64,000 nt of DNA from assembly GCA_025617375.2 (NCBI GenBank), contig JAMYGW020000002.1:434001-498000 (forward strand). The letters are read 5' to 3'. Origin of the DNA: Acarospora socialis (taxonomy: Eukaryota; Ascomycota; Lecanoromycetes; Acarosporales; Acarosporaceae). The notes below the pieces were generated by a model. The model saw only the letters and a list, made by a program, of their open reading frames with translations, searched no databases and was not told the DNA's origin. Positions 1 through 10,063 of the stretch are shown here, piece by piece. The position numbers and the translations under genes are program-made. Each line of letters opens with the position of its first letter. The first letter of the stretch is position 1.

Positions 1-22
1 CCGTTTGATCCACAACAACTAA

Positions 23-430
23 TCAGTGACCTCTTGCGCCTGATTCGTCAGATGAAGCCTTCAGAAAGACCATGAACCTGACCAAGCTCATATGAATCTC
101 CATCCCAATCTGGATCATGCCATAAACATTCTTACTCTCGTTTGAGTTCGCCTCAAAGTGCCTGACAAGCTGGCTGTACCTTTCCTCCCACGGCTTACCC
201 AAGCCTCTCTCGGCCACCATGAACACAAACTTGCGCCTTGCACCCACCGGCGGCTGCATCCACTGGAGAACCGTGAAGTCCGGGTTGTCGTCTTCAAGCC
301 TGGCCCTTTGGGACTCCGCCACTGGGAAGATCCAATCCAATATGCCACTGATCGGCCTTCGAAAAACCCCGATCCCCAGGCCTCGACGCTGCCACAAGCA
401 TGTTGAAAGAGGCCCGAATGACCGGTAGAT
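23..430 (-). pseudogene. cytochrome P450 relic (internal fragment)
   Basis: The minus strand gives a 124-residue open stretch with text like RARLEDDNPDFTVLQWM near its start and KNVYGMIQIGMEIHMSLV near its end. This resembles the region before and into the I-helix of fungal microsomal P450s, where a basic segment and an NPDFTVLQWM-like string precede the oxygen-binding helix. No haem-binding FxxGxxxC motif, ExxR motif or N-terminal anchor can be found in frame nearby, so it is at most an isolated fragment. Similarity is by eye only. A random ORF is the alternative. The neighbours to 3.1 kb also look like decayed genes. Confidence 0.33.
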
Positions 431-1639
431 CCAGATACGTCTGGGGCGGTGGAGGATCCGGATCCAGCAGCAGAGCCCTCCCCGTTCTTTGATTGGTCCT
501 AGACAGTCTTACTTGGACACTGTAACAAGCTTTTGCTCACATACACACGAGGAGAGATTGGGCTTTACCATTGCGGCCAAGACTTCGATGTGTCCAGGGC
601 CCACGTATCATTCTTACAGTTAGGCGAATGGTTCGGGGTAGTCCGTCGAACATGGTTGGATTTACCGTCGGCTGATCCTCAAGCCCTATCGGAACGCTGT
701 AGGTCTTCTCTTGAGTGGCGGTACTGAGATAGAAGACTTGGCCGATAGCGTTGTGTACTGATGGCACTGATGGCCAGCAGGTGGTCCCGGATAGACAGGC
801 ATGATATCATTGAGGCAACGGATAACGTGAACACTGGGGTTGAATCTTGATTTCCTTGAAGGGGACGAAAATGAAGTAGAGACAGAGTCGCTCATAACGA
901 AGTACTTGTTGGCCCAAAGAGGGTCTCATGGCTGAATCGATCGTTGGGACTGTGCCGAACAGATGCATGCAAACGCTAAGGCAACTGAGAGAGCACACCC
1001 TGGACGCAAGAGGATAGTCTGTATACTTTGCTGTTCTAGATATTAATATATCAAGTTAGAAACTCATTTCTCGTTGATCTAGTCATCCGCAATTTGTCAT
1101 CCGTCCAGACCATCTTTTGATCATATTCAAAATATGAATTGTTACTGTCACATACGACCACCGACTAAGGAATACTGGGCATCCCGTCCGCTCTGCCATA
1201 CATAAGCCTTAGATCGGCGGATTAGTAGTTGGGTCGGTGACGACCAGCGAATACCCGCTGTTGTATGTTTTGCATTTTTGCACTTTGATTACCCGGGGTC
1301 TCCATACCACATACTGACGCCTGCATCGTTCGGCGGGTTTGATATCATTTACCCTCGTCCTCTTTCACGTCCTTGTTGTCTTGGTCGGCCGAGGTATGTT
1401 TTCGGTGGTCATGGGCCAGCACCTGTTCGGTGTTATTGTTCAATACTTGTAACTAGTCTTGTCGCCTAGTTGCTGACCGATTCAGGGAGGGAGTTCGCTC
1501 TGCATCCTCATTTTACTTTCCCATCCTGTCCTCCGCGAAGTCTCGTTTGAAATCTTCCTCCGCACGCACCAAGCGTTGGCTGCGCTCTTGCTCTATTCCG
1601 CCTGGCGGCATCTCCCATCCGGCAGACTTTTCCTCGCTT
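431..1639. other. no recognisable gene
   Basis: Only short overlapping ORFs on both strands, none with a recognisable domain or plausible splice structure. Base composition is ordinary and CpG is present, so this is not part of the AT-rich block. It may be decayed coding sequence like its neighbours. Confidence 0.5.
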
Positions 1640-2270
1640 TTACCTCTACCTTTCCGCCGCCCTGTTCTCGACAAAGCTCCTGTTCCAAACCGGGAGTGTG
1701 CTGTATCGGAATGCACTTTCCGCTATGGTCACTTGCGAGTCTTGTTTACCCACCTCCATGGGGCAGTCAACATCAGGTTGCGGCTTTCGAAGCCGCTTAA
1801 GGTCGTGTTCGGGCAATACATTAACCTGTGGATTCCTTCCGATATTGGAGATGAATGCCATTTTGGTTGTCATGCCTACCGTACTGATCGGCACTGTCTT
1901 GCTCACACTTCAAGGACATAGTGTGGGAAAAGCAGAGCTTGTCCGGAGGGTCAAATGGCTCAGTCATTGAGTAACAGATCAAGGTGGACATGTGGCCACA
2001 TTTGGCAAGTGCTTCGACGAGTATTGTTGTCAATTGAGGTCTCGAGGTTTTAGGGCTGGAGTTGGTAGGTCTTGTTGAAGGGCTACTGGAGGAGACATAC
2101 TACGCCATGATTGTTTTCAACTTATTTTCTACTGAAATGTGACCATTCATCTGGTCATGCAAGAGGCACTTATGTTTGCTGCGATGTATACTAGAGTCAA
2201 GCAAGGTGCCGTCGCCAGTAATGAGCACATAACTTATGATGAGCTGTACAGTCAAGTCTTCTTTCTAGCA
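1640..2270 (+). pseudogene. ferric reductase-like (FAD-binding domain) relic
   Basis: The plus-strand reading around 1745-1840 contains AVNIRLRLSKPLKV followed by GQYINLWIPS. This matches the FAD-binding strand pattern of fungal ferric-chelate reductases (R-x-R-L-S-K-P-x-K-V, then G-Q-Y-I/V-x-L-W-I-P). The expected HPF motif, membrane haem domain and NADPH-binding segments are not recoverable in frame. Continuation after about 1845 changes frame and is interrupted by stops. I read it as a degraded host gene fragment. The call rests on one motif stretch. Confidence 0.33.
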
Positions 2271-2679
2271 CAGGTCAGTGAATCCTAGCCTAAATTCTAT
2301 GACTCTTTTTGACAAAATCATAGCTGCTCTGCGGCGAATTTAAATATCCAACTGAAGATCTCCCTATCATTCTCAGCAAAACCCTCTGAGCTCTTGAGGC
2401 CGACAAGGTCAAAACTGTCACATGTGAGTCCACATGCAAAGCTCTTACAGTCAGATTGAGCCAGACAGAAAGAAGCTGCAGAAGAGAGGATTCTGGGTTC
2501 TCCTGCTTCTTGATCTGGCAGTTTATAGCAGCTAGTTGGTTAGGTGCTGTTTTGTTGAGGGTCTGACACCTCCTCTCGATCAGGAGGGAGAAGCATGGCT
2601 GGATACGATGCAGATGCAAGATAACGTTCAACTGGTCCGCCTTTTCCAACCCCCTTCTGATTATCATATTGTGAATGGA
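2271..2679. other. no recognisable gene
   Basis: ORFs of about 100 residues occur on both strands without any motif I recognise. Some may be upstream debris of the acyltransferase-like relic that follows. Confidence 0.4.
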
Positions 2680-3130
2680 GATCTAACGAGACGCGTACCA
2701 CAGCTCGGCGGAAACCCTCTACCACCAAGGCGACCTCTCCTACTTCGAAGCCGTCAACAAAGAAACCCTCAAAAACGCCTACCGACATTTCTCCGACGAA
2801 AGCATCATCCTCCTTTCCTAAAGCACAGAACCCAAAATCCCCCATAGTCGTGAAGCTCGCGCCTACGTGGAACTCCGACTCGAGATGAGAAGACTGGGAA
2901 AATTGTACCGGAAGGGAGGTTATGGGATTTCACAGAGATGATAACAAGAAGTCGGAAGGAGGGCAAAATAGGAGGAATGACGCGACGGTTGGGGCGAGGG
3001 TTGCTGGAGTTGACGGATAAGGTTGGAAGGGGGCTTTATGAGAGTGCGGTGCCCGGTGGCGAGGGGGAGAGAGGGAAGACAAGACTTTAGGTTGGGCTGG
3101 TGGATGCGAGTTGAGGGTTGTGGTTAAGAC
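2680..3130 (+). pseudogene. glycerol-3-phosphate acyltransferase (PlsB-like) C-terminal relic
   Basis: One plus-strand frame reads ALYHQGDLSYFEAVNKETL, then KNAYRHFSDESIILLS, and after a stop and frame changes LEMRRLGKLY and ITRSRKEGKNRRNDATV. This order resembles the C-terminal part of fungal proteins annotated as glycerol-3-phosphate/dihydroxyacetone-phosphate acyltransferase (PlsB family), which make lysophosphatidic acid. No acyltransferase HX4D motif is visible upstream, so only a 3' remnant survives. It has at least one stop and two frame changes. The assignment is from remembered family text and needs a protein search. Confidence 0.38.
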
Positions 3131-3449
3131 GACAACAGGCACTATGTAAGGATTGATGAGTACGGTCGGGTTAGGGCTGCTCTAGCGTTTGTGGATTTCG
3201 GCCCTATATAACTCCATCCAGTGACATGTCAAAGCTACCTCTTCTACTCCTAACATGTACTCGTCTCATTAAGGCCTGCATCCCTAAACCCACTATCTTC
3301 CCCAAGCACACATCCCAGATTCGAGCTCATACAACTCTGCAATTCGGCTCCAATCACGATCGGAACAACCTTTGGTGCTAATTGAAAGGGACTTTGCACA
3401 GGTCGTCTTCTTCACACACCATGGTCTTGCTGGAGCTTCTACAGAGGGC
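3131..3449. other. intergenic, 3' flank of the DUF6536 gene
   Basis: No ORF of note. It separates the acyltransferase relic from the stop codon of the minus-strand membrane protein gene. I see no repeat or RNA structure. Confidence 0.5.
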
Positions 3450-6237
3450 TCACGCATACCAATGCCCAGGCTCAGGTCTGTTCTTTTCCTCGGTGACGTC
3501 TCTGGCTGTGGTGAACGAACAGTGACCGACTTCTGATTCAGAGTTATGAGACACTACACCCCATTGTACTTGAAACATATGAGCCTGTGTGTCGTGAGAT
3601 GGTCGATGGCAAGCGGCGCTAATGGCGGCACTGCATGTTGAGGCTAAAGGCATTCCGTTGCGGTATCGTCCAAAGACCCCGATCAGAATCAAGACTAGAA
3701 GAAGTGTGAAAAGAACCATGAAGGCTGAAGCATGTCAGTGATTTGGCAGCGCGTGGGAGAACCTCAGAGGGCAGCTCACAGATTATGATAGCTATACAGC
3801 TATATCCAGAAGTAGCGGTCCGGTTTGCTCTGTCTTCCACCCCGTTGGAGAGGAAGCGCGTCAGGTACACCACAAATACGCTCTGAGAGATCGTGTAATG
3901 CAAGGTACTGAAAGCAACGAGTATCGGCAGACCATATTTTAGGGGCACCGAAACGAAATAGCTGGATCGCTGATGACCCTGAGGCATAGTCACCCGAAGT
4001 GTTTTACGAGTCTTCCCGAATCCATCCCATTCATTGGCCACCAGCATAGCCGTTAGTACCACGTTATATGCTAGGTAGAGAATTGAAACCACGAATTGCC
4101 AGAGATTTGCAAATCCTACGTTCAGGTAAAGCGCTCTTGCAGATGGCTAAAAGCTAATCAGCATAGCCTGTCAGAGGCAAGAAGAACTTCCGTACCCCAT
4201 TTTCAATGAAGCCGATCAACGATTTTGGTTCCACCGCGCCAAAGCCCATGCTGATCAGAGAATGGAGATCGGTTGGGTATTTCCTATTATTGAGTCCTGC
4301 AATACCAGAAGCCAAGAAAATAACTCCGGTGATGAGTGTCACAAGAAAACTGTTGTAGTCAGCGATCGCTTAGCAACTTGTGACAGAACATCACCTACAA
4401 GCCAATGCACAATGCCCATCTCTGCCAACTAACGGCATGTAGCCATCGTGGCTGCTGGTTTTCATACCTCTGTGCAGCCGGTGTCCGCCAAAGAATATCA
4501 CTATCAGAGATCTGCTGCTTCGAGACAATACTAATCCCTTGCGTCGACCGGTCAGGGTCTTGCAAGAAGGAGCACATAGCGTCGCCGATAATGGATAGCG
4601 AAGGATCGTTGTGACCTGAATAATATACTGCAGTGTAGCAGATACAGATGCATTTAAAGAGGTTGCAGACACATACGACTAAAAAGCCATGTCAGTTCAA
4701 GCAACTTAGTGGGCTCAGAAGTAAGCTTTGTGGCCGAAAGAGACCTACTCGACATTATTGAAGATGAGTACTCAACGCTGCAAAGGTCTTGTAACGGCCG
4801 CTGACTGCTCAAACAATAGTCAATCTTATAACCCCCGATATTCCAATCTTGTACGGCCTGCACCTGCTGAGCTAAAGGCATTATTGCTAATCTTCCGCAA
4901 TCAAAAGTGTTTGGGGCCGCACAAAGATCATACCCAGTGTTCCAAGTCCCTGAACTCGCCATTCCATAGACAAGTAAAGAATTGTTGCTCCCGGGCGTTT
5001 CAGAACTGACCATAAGGAAATCTGAGCGGTTTCCAAACATAGTATTGTACGTCAAAAGACAGGTGAGGGTGTCTAATCGGATAAAAGATGCGTTATTCCC
5101 TGCATCAACTTGCATGGATTGAATAGTTGAATGAAGATCCAATCCATGCCATGTGTGCAACATCCAAGTCATGTTGCGCGAAGGTGACTCCTGCGAAAGC
5201 TGAACCTGTACGGTTTCGGATGTGTTCCAAGCACCGCCTACCAGATAATCAGGAGTCACGACAACGTAGGCGGAAGAGTTAACGGCTAGTGTAGGAATAA
5301 TCGTAGAATTATATCTGATGTAATAGACATTAGCTCGAGCCTCACTTTATGTGTCAAATGAGACTTACAAGAAATGTAACGGAATCGAAGATGCAGCAAG
5401 GAGGATCAAGACGATAAGTCGCCTTCTATCTATACTTCTGAAATTCCGGAAGCTGGGTATTCCAATATCAAGCCAAAAATACTTCCCATGCGCTTCATCT
5501 ATTTCTTTACGCGTTGGTGCAGCTAAGAGCTGCATACAGAGGTTCGACACAGCCAGGAGCACCGTGCTAAGGACGTTGATAATCACGTGAAGGGCCGAGC
5601 CAAGTCGATGTGATTTGGAGCAGTCTCCTCGGTAGATCGTTCCCAGGTCGCCAGTAGTCTTCCATTTTGTCTTAAAATAAACGGTACAAGTGACATTGAT
5701 AGCAAGAATGATAGCCGCGACGATTGCGCAGCCGCGCAGAACTATTTCCCTTTTGGATCGCCAACTAAGCCACGTCTGAGCCTTTGGATGAGCTGGATTT
5801 GCTTCTGGAAACCATGGACCCAGATACTCGAGCGTTGCGAAGCGGGGCACCTCGTCTAGTATGGAAATATTGGAGACGGGCTCGAGATCTTCCCAGACCA
5901 AAGGCGTACTTTGTTCCCTGGCCGTCTCCGCGGCATTGGACAGCCTAGTTTGACGCTTGAAGATCGGTCGAAGACGTCGAATCCAGGCTTGTCGTTTGCT
6001 TAGCAATAGTACTCTGAGGGGCCCACAATGCTTACATTGAATGTAGGTCAAGCCACCCCAGAGATTGGTATATCGGCCCTCAAGTTCCAAAGACTCGTCG
6101 TCGAGTAAAGACGTGATTGCGTTCTCGGAATCACTCCTTTCCATGTTTGAAAGACGAATTTCATCCGGAGATATCTCCAGCGCCATGATACTTATCAGTG
6201 AAGAGGACGCTACGGAAGACTTATGTCTGTTCCTCAT
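3450..6237 (-). CDS. DUF6536 family multi-pass membrane protein
   Basis: Six exons join cleanly on the minus strand: 6237-5369, 5314-4749, 4678-4399, 4349-4196, 4146-3780 and 3724-3450. They total 2511 bp, giving 836 residues with no internal stop. The five introns are 49-70 bp. Seen in the protein: an acidic N-terminus, a first membrane segment near residue 180, and the family text YRGDCSKSHRLGSALHVIIN. Next come SSIPLHFLYNS, then DYCLSSQRPLQDLC, then IGDAMCSFLQDPD, and a C-terminal AISAACHRP followed by VGHCSFTTA. These are hallmarks of the fungus-specific DUF6536 family, whose biochemical role is unknown. A second start at the MALEIS methionine is possible. The neighbouring ORFs on both sides are decayed, so this intact gene stands alone in an accessory stretch. 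Confidence 0.86.
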
Positions 6238-7344
6238 GAGAAGGACTCCTGAGCTTTATGACCAAAATAGAGATATTGCTGTGGCTCTGTGGTACATTCA
6301 ATCGTGCTGTGCAGATTAAGGCATTGCACCTTATCTTAGGTTACATAAAGCAACGTCAGCCGCGTTACGCATGCAAGCAACCTTCCATGCACAGAACTTG
6401 TGATCATGCGGAATGCCGCCGTGCGACGAGCTCGACTCAGCACTTGGGGCCACAGGGCCCTCGAGTCAATCTTTTCCGACTAATCCACGACATAGTGAAC
6501 CAGCGCAACAAAGGCCATAGGGAAGCATACTGAGCCAATTACAATCTTTAAAGGAGCTTCGTGCCACAAGTGATGGTACACATCTTGTGCATGTCGAAAT
6601 ACTTCCACAGAAGCACTCGTCCATAACAGAAATTCAAACTGTAAATGACAGAAGATGAACCACGATGGGTACGAAGGTGAGCCTCTCTTTGATTGACAGA
6701 CAAAAACTATCTAGGGCTGAGAATCTGCATAAGTTCCTGGCGTTCTATCAGTTCCCAATATAGATTATCGGAGGTGATGAACTGCAGTTTGTCGATACTG
6801 ACTTCCATGGATGAGGAAACCTTTTCCATGAACGCAGAACTGAACCGGACAAACACAGTGCTCGTAGGTCGCTCTGACGGAGGTTGTGGAGGATGAGGTT
6901 CTTCTCTGGAATCAGGTCTCATCTATGGATAAATGGCCAGACCGTGGAGATTCATCGCTATGATAGTGATGGGCCCTTTTTCTTATATATTCCATGTTAC
7001 GAGACCTTGCTAAAATGCATCATTCAATTCTTCGTACACCCACATCTCCCTTTATCTTCCAAGTCCTCATCATATCTGATCGCACTTCTATCACCAGCTC
7101 ATGCACCACGAACTATTCGCCTGTACCATGATGCGATTAAGCTCATTAGATAGGTTCGATATTTTGAGACATATCTGCTACTAAAGGCGAAGAGGACGCA
7201 CTCGAATCATGTTCATCTAGTAACTGTCAAGGTCAACAGTGTAAGAGCTTCACCTGGTAGTAAGGAGTATAAGGGGGGCTACGGCTTCTAACGTAGGTTA
7301 TAAATAAGCGAGCATGACACCTCAGCGAATAGGGATAAATTTAT
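6238..7344. other. accessory intergenic with possible minus-strand gene remnant
   Basis: On the minus strand 6922-6707 encodes 71 residues ending in YWELIERQELMQILSPR. A second open stretch at about 6690-6480 reads WFIFCHLQFEFLLWTSASVE and then IVIGSVCFPMAFVALVHYVV, which looks like a membrane helix. No canonical splice pair joins them without a stop, so I cannot support a gene. The last ~90 bases before 7345 still contain CpG, which stops abruptly where the AT-rich block begins. Confidence 0.4.
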
Positions 7345-7665
7345 ATGTACAATATATAAGTTATATAATGTCTAGAATTGAAGCACAGAACAGTTGGGTA
7401 TTAGTGCTTGTTCCACAGTAGATTTAGGCTTTGTAGACCTCTTTGGGGCCACCTTCCAGGATTGTGTGACTGCCTTTTCTGCATCCTCCACCACACTGAC
7501 TGCCTGAGCAGCTTGCTCACTACTAATAATCCTTTCTACACCCTTGATTCATCATCCTGAATTGAATCAACAACATGCTTTGTTGCTAGTCTCCTGCAAC
7601 TCCTCATTTTCCTTTTCTAATAGTAGATTTTGTGCCATAGTGATCTTGAAGGCCTTTATGGCTTT
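7345..7665 (-). mobile_element. pogo/Fot-like DNA transposon, decayed C-terminal part
   Basis: Read on the minus strand, one frame gives IEKAIKAFKITMAQNLLLEK and ENEELQETS. Further on come EQAAQAVSVVEDAEK and KRSTKPKSTVEQALIPN. A helical segment with Glu/Asn/Leu repeats followed by a Lys/Arg/Ser-rich tail is typical of the C-terminus of fungal pogo-family transposases. Stops interrupt it and no DDE residues are seen. The stretch lacks CpG but still has CC and GG, so it is less mutated than the sequence to its right. The family call is tentative. Confidence 0.3.
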
Positions 7666-9261
7666 CTCAATTCATATGTGAGTCATCAACATTAGCTGAA
7701 ATTGCCTGTTTAAAATGTAATTTAGTGAGTTCTGAAGTTGAGTTTCTGTCATAGAAGTGCAGTCATATGACTGATTCACAGATCTGAGTTTCAAAGATGT
7801 AATAGATTATTCAGAGAACAATTTGAAAAGAATCTTATTAGAATCAATAGAGTGCATTTCAGTCTCTTGTCATGCACTCAGAACATTCAATACTGAAAAT
7901 TCTAGCTGTCTAGTCTTGTAATAGAGATTTATAAACTCTTGTCAAGTGATATTGATTCTCATACAACATGTTCTATTCACTTTCTTCTTATAGTATGTTT
8001 CTAAGAGGTCAAATATACTCACATTGAGAAACTGAATTCAATGTGTCATATGAAGAGATAGAATAATAAGAAGAATGTGATTTTGCATGCAGTAGTGCTG
8101 AAAGTTTCATGCAGTATGACTGTTATGTTCATTCATAAGAAGTAATTGTCACTGAGAAGAATGCTGACAAGTCTGAGAATTGAAATGCTCTTTCAGTCAA
8201 TGAAATTCATGATTCTTATCTGTTCAGTTCTTGAGACTAACTTCAAATCATCATTCTTCAGAAATTTCACTCATATATCAGTTCAATTGATGATACTAAT
8301 CACTGAATATAACAAGAAAAAGTATAGTGATTTCATCTGCACTCATAGTCTCAAGAACTGACATTCAGATGCAATTTTCAGACTTTGTAAGAAAGAATGC
8401 AGAACTATTTATGACTACAATGCATGTCTGAGATCTTGAAGACCTCATAGCAAATTTCTTTTCATTCATATTATACATATTGCTCTTCAGAATGTTATAT
8501 TTTCTTATTAACTCTTCAAATTCTTAAAATCACAGCTGTATGACAGATCTTGATGTTTCTAGCTGTCAATTTCATTCTAGAATTTGAGTTCTTCTTGCTT
8601 TTAGAACTGAGTATTGTGTCATGAAATTTTGTGCTCAATTGACATTCACAAAAGAGATCTTATTGAATGAAGTTCATGTCTTTAACATCATAATTGTCAT
8701 ATCATGAAGAATTTTGTAGTTCAATGAACTTTTTAGACAACAGAGATGTTTCACTCATTTGCATATAGTTTTCTTCTCAATTGACTTTAAAAGTCATCAT
8801 CATAATTGAGCAGTCACACAGTTCTGATAATCTCAAAAACAATGTGTTAAAGTTGAAATAGATAGATCATGTGTTCTTGCTGCTGAGACTAAAGTCTTAT
8901 ACTTGTGAATTTTGACATCATTCAATATCTTTCAAATCATCTTCTTTCATTCATGACTGTCTTTTTTAATCATTAGTATCACAATTAATGCTTGAAAGAT
9001 TGAATTGCCTAATGATTTGTATGTAATTTCTATCTAAAAGCTATCTACAAATTTATCTCTATTTGCTGAGATGTCATGCTTACTTATTTATAATCTATGT
9101 TAATGAGTTATGTATAAAATCTGCACAAGACCAGTGTCTCATTATTTCACTAGTCAATTATCTGCTCTCTGCATGATCAATTTTAATTGTGTTGAGTTAG
9201 CACAGCAGATACTTTTGCATGCTGTAATCTGTGAGTACAGTGAACAATAATGAGATTACTA
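7666..9261. repeat. AT-rich mutation-saturated repeat block, left part
   Basis: About 30% GC, no CpG that I could find, and only a handful of CC or GG dinucleotides (for example near 7705, 8443, 9008 and 9131). CA, TG, CT, AG and GC remain frequent. All reading frames are broken. It probably represents the upstream part of the pogo-like element at 7345 or another repeat, but the original sequence cannot be identified. Short ORFs here are chance products of low GC. Confidence 0.8.
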
Positions 9262-9720
9262 ACACATCAAATTTTTTTCAAATTTTCATAAACACATAGA
9301 GAAATAATGATCTGTAAATAAGTAATCAACATCATCATCATTATACAAATGAATCAATCATCTACAAAAATGTTTACTTTTATCTCAGTGATCAATGATA
9401 TAGTGTAGACACAGAACAATAAAGTAAATACTTCTCAATATAGAAACTGATTTGAAAAACTAATCATATAAAGATATATAACAGTGAATTTTAATTTGAC
9501 ATTATTCAGACACAGATTCTGAAGAAGTGAGAAAATAAAAAGAAAATAAAGCTGTAATCAGAAAAAAATCAGATAATAATTTTAATACTGCAGCAGACTT
9601 TTTATATTAAAGCTATTATCATATAGTTCTGATTTGTATAATCTACAGCAATATACTACATTAAATACTACTGACATCTTTTTAGTGAGAAAGAGAACAA
9701 GAAAAAATGTAATTCTTTAA
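9262..9720 (+). repeat. inverted repeat arm, left (pairs with 19355-19834)
   Basis: The arm starts ACACATCAAATTTTTTTCAA and matches the reverse complement of 19834 downwards. Shared blocks in order include ATAATCAACAT-like text, CTGATTTGAAAAACT, ATCATATAAAGATATAT, TGTAATCAGAAAAAAATCA and ATCTACAGCAATATAC. Identity is roughly three quarters by eye, with one gap of about 45 bp near the outer end. Similarity fades after about 9720. The outer end here lies inside AT-rich DNA, while its partner ends exactly at the GC-normal boundary. Confidence 0.75.
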
Positions 9721-9860
9721 ATTATAATAGATCATTGAGTTAATTCATAGATTCTACAAGCTGTACAATTTTATTAAATGAATAATAATGAAGTTCTTCA
9801 TACAACTGATGCTCTGCTTTTTATTTAACTTTATTTTTATTTTCATTTTCAAATTCATTA

Positions 9861-9865
9861 CTATT
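9861..9865. repeat. target site duplication, left (CTATT)
   Basis: The five bases before the 5' LTR are repeated exactly at 15001-15005 after the 3' LTR. A 5 bp duplication is what Copia integrases make. It shows that the element inserted here as a unit into already AT-rich sequence. Confidence 0.95.
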
Positions 9866-10049
9866 TGTTGGAATATGACCCATGTTATGGCTCGCTTAGC
9901 CGTATGCTGAGTCAGGTTTTCAGCCCTAGCACACTAGTCATGTGATTGCTTAGTCATCACACACCAAAAGTTATCCACTTCATGTATTCTAGGATTCTAG
10001 ATAATCAAGACACCTAATATCAAGCAATAGAAATGTTCCAATTCCAACA
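9866..10049 (+). repeat. 5' LTR of the Copia element
   Basis: 184 bp, starting TGTTGGAATATG and ending CCAATTCCAACA, so it carries the usual TG..CA ends extended to a short inverted repeat. It differs from the 3' LTR at five positions, all transitions at CpG-derived sites. Confidence 0.96.
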
Positions 10050-10063
10050 GGTTATGAGCCCGG
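10050..10063 (+). other. primer-binding site (half-tRNA initiator Met type)
   Basis: Immediately after the 5' LTR stands GGTTATGAGCCCGG. This is complementary to the anticodon-loop region (GGGCTCATAACC) of initiator tRNA-Met. Several Copia-group elements are known to prime from a cleaved half of this tRNA rather than from its 3' CCA end. Confidence 0.8.

Noticed and set aside
8146-8361. 71-codon ORF, and similar ORFs at 16083, 16711, 17790 and 19264 in the AT-rich block
   Set aside because: They lie in mutation-saturated DNA of about 30% GC, have no domain and use the residues expected from AT-rich noise.
9252-9261. Possible target duplication outside the inverted arms (GATTACTA versus CGGTAACC at 19835)
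   Set aside because: No register of 4 to 10 bases matches even if transitions are allowed, so the ends of the element are not proven.
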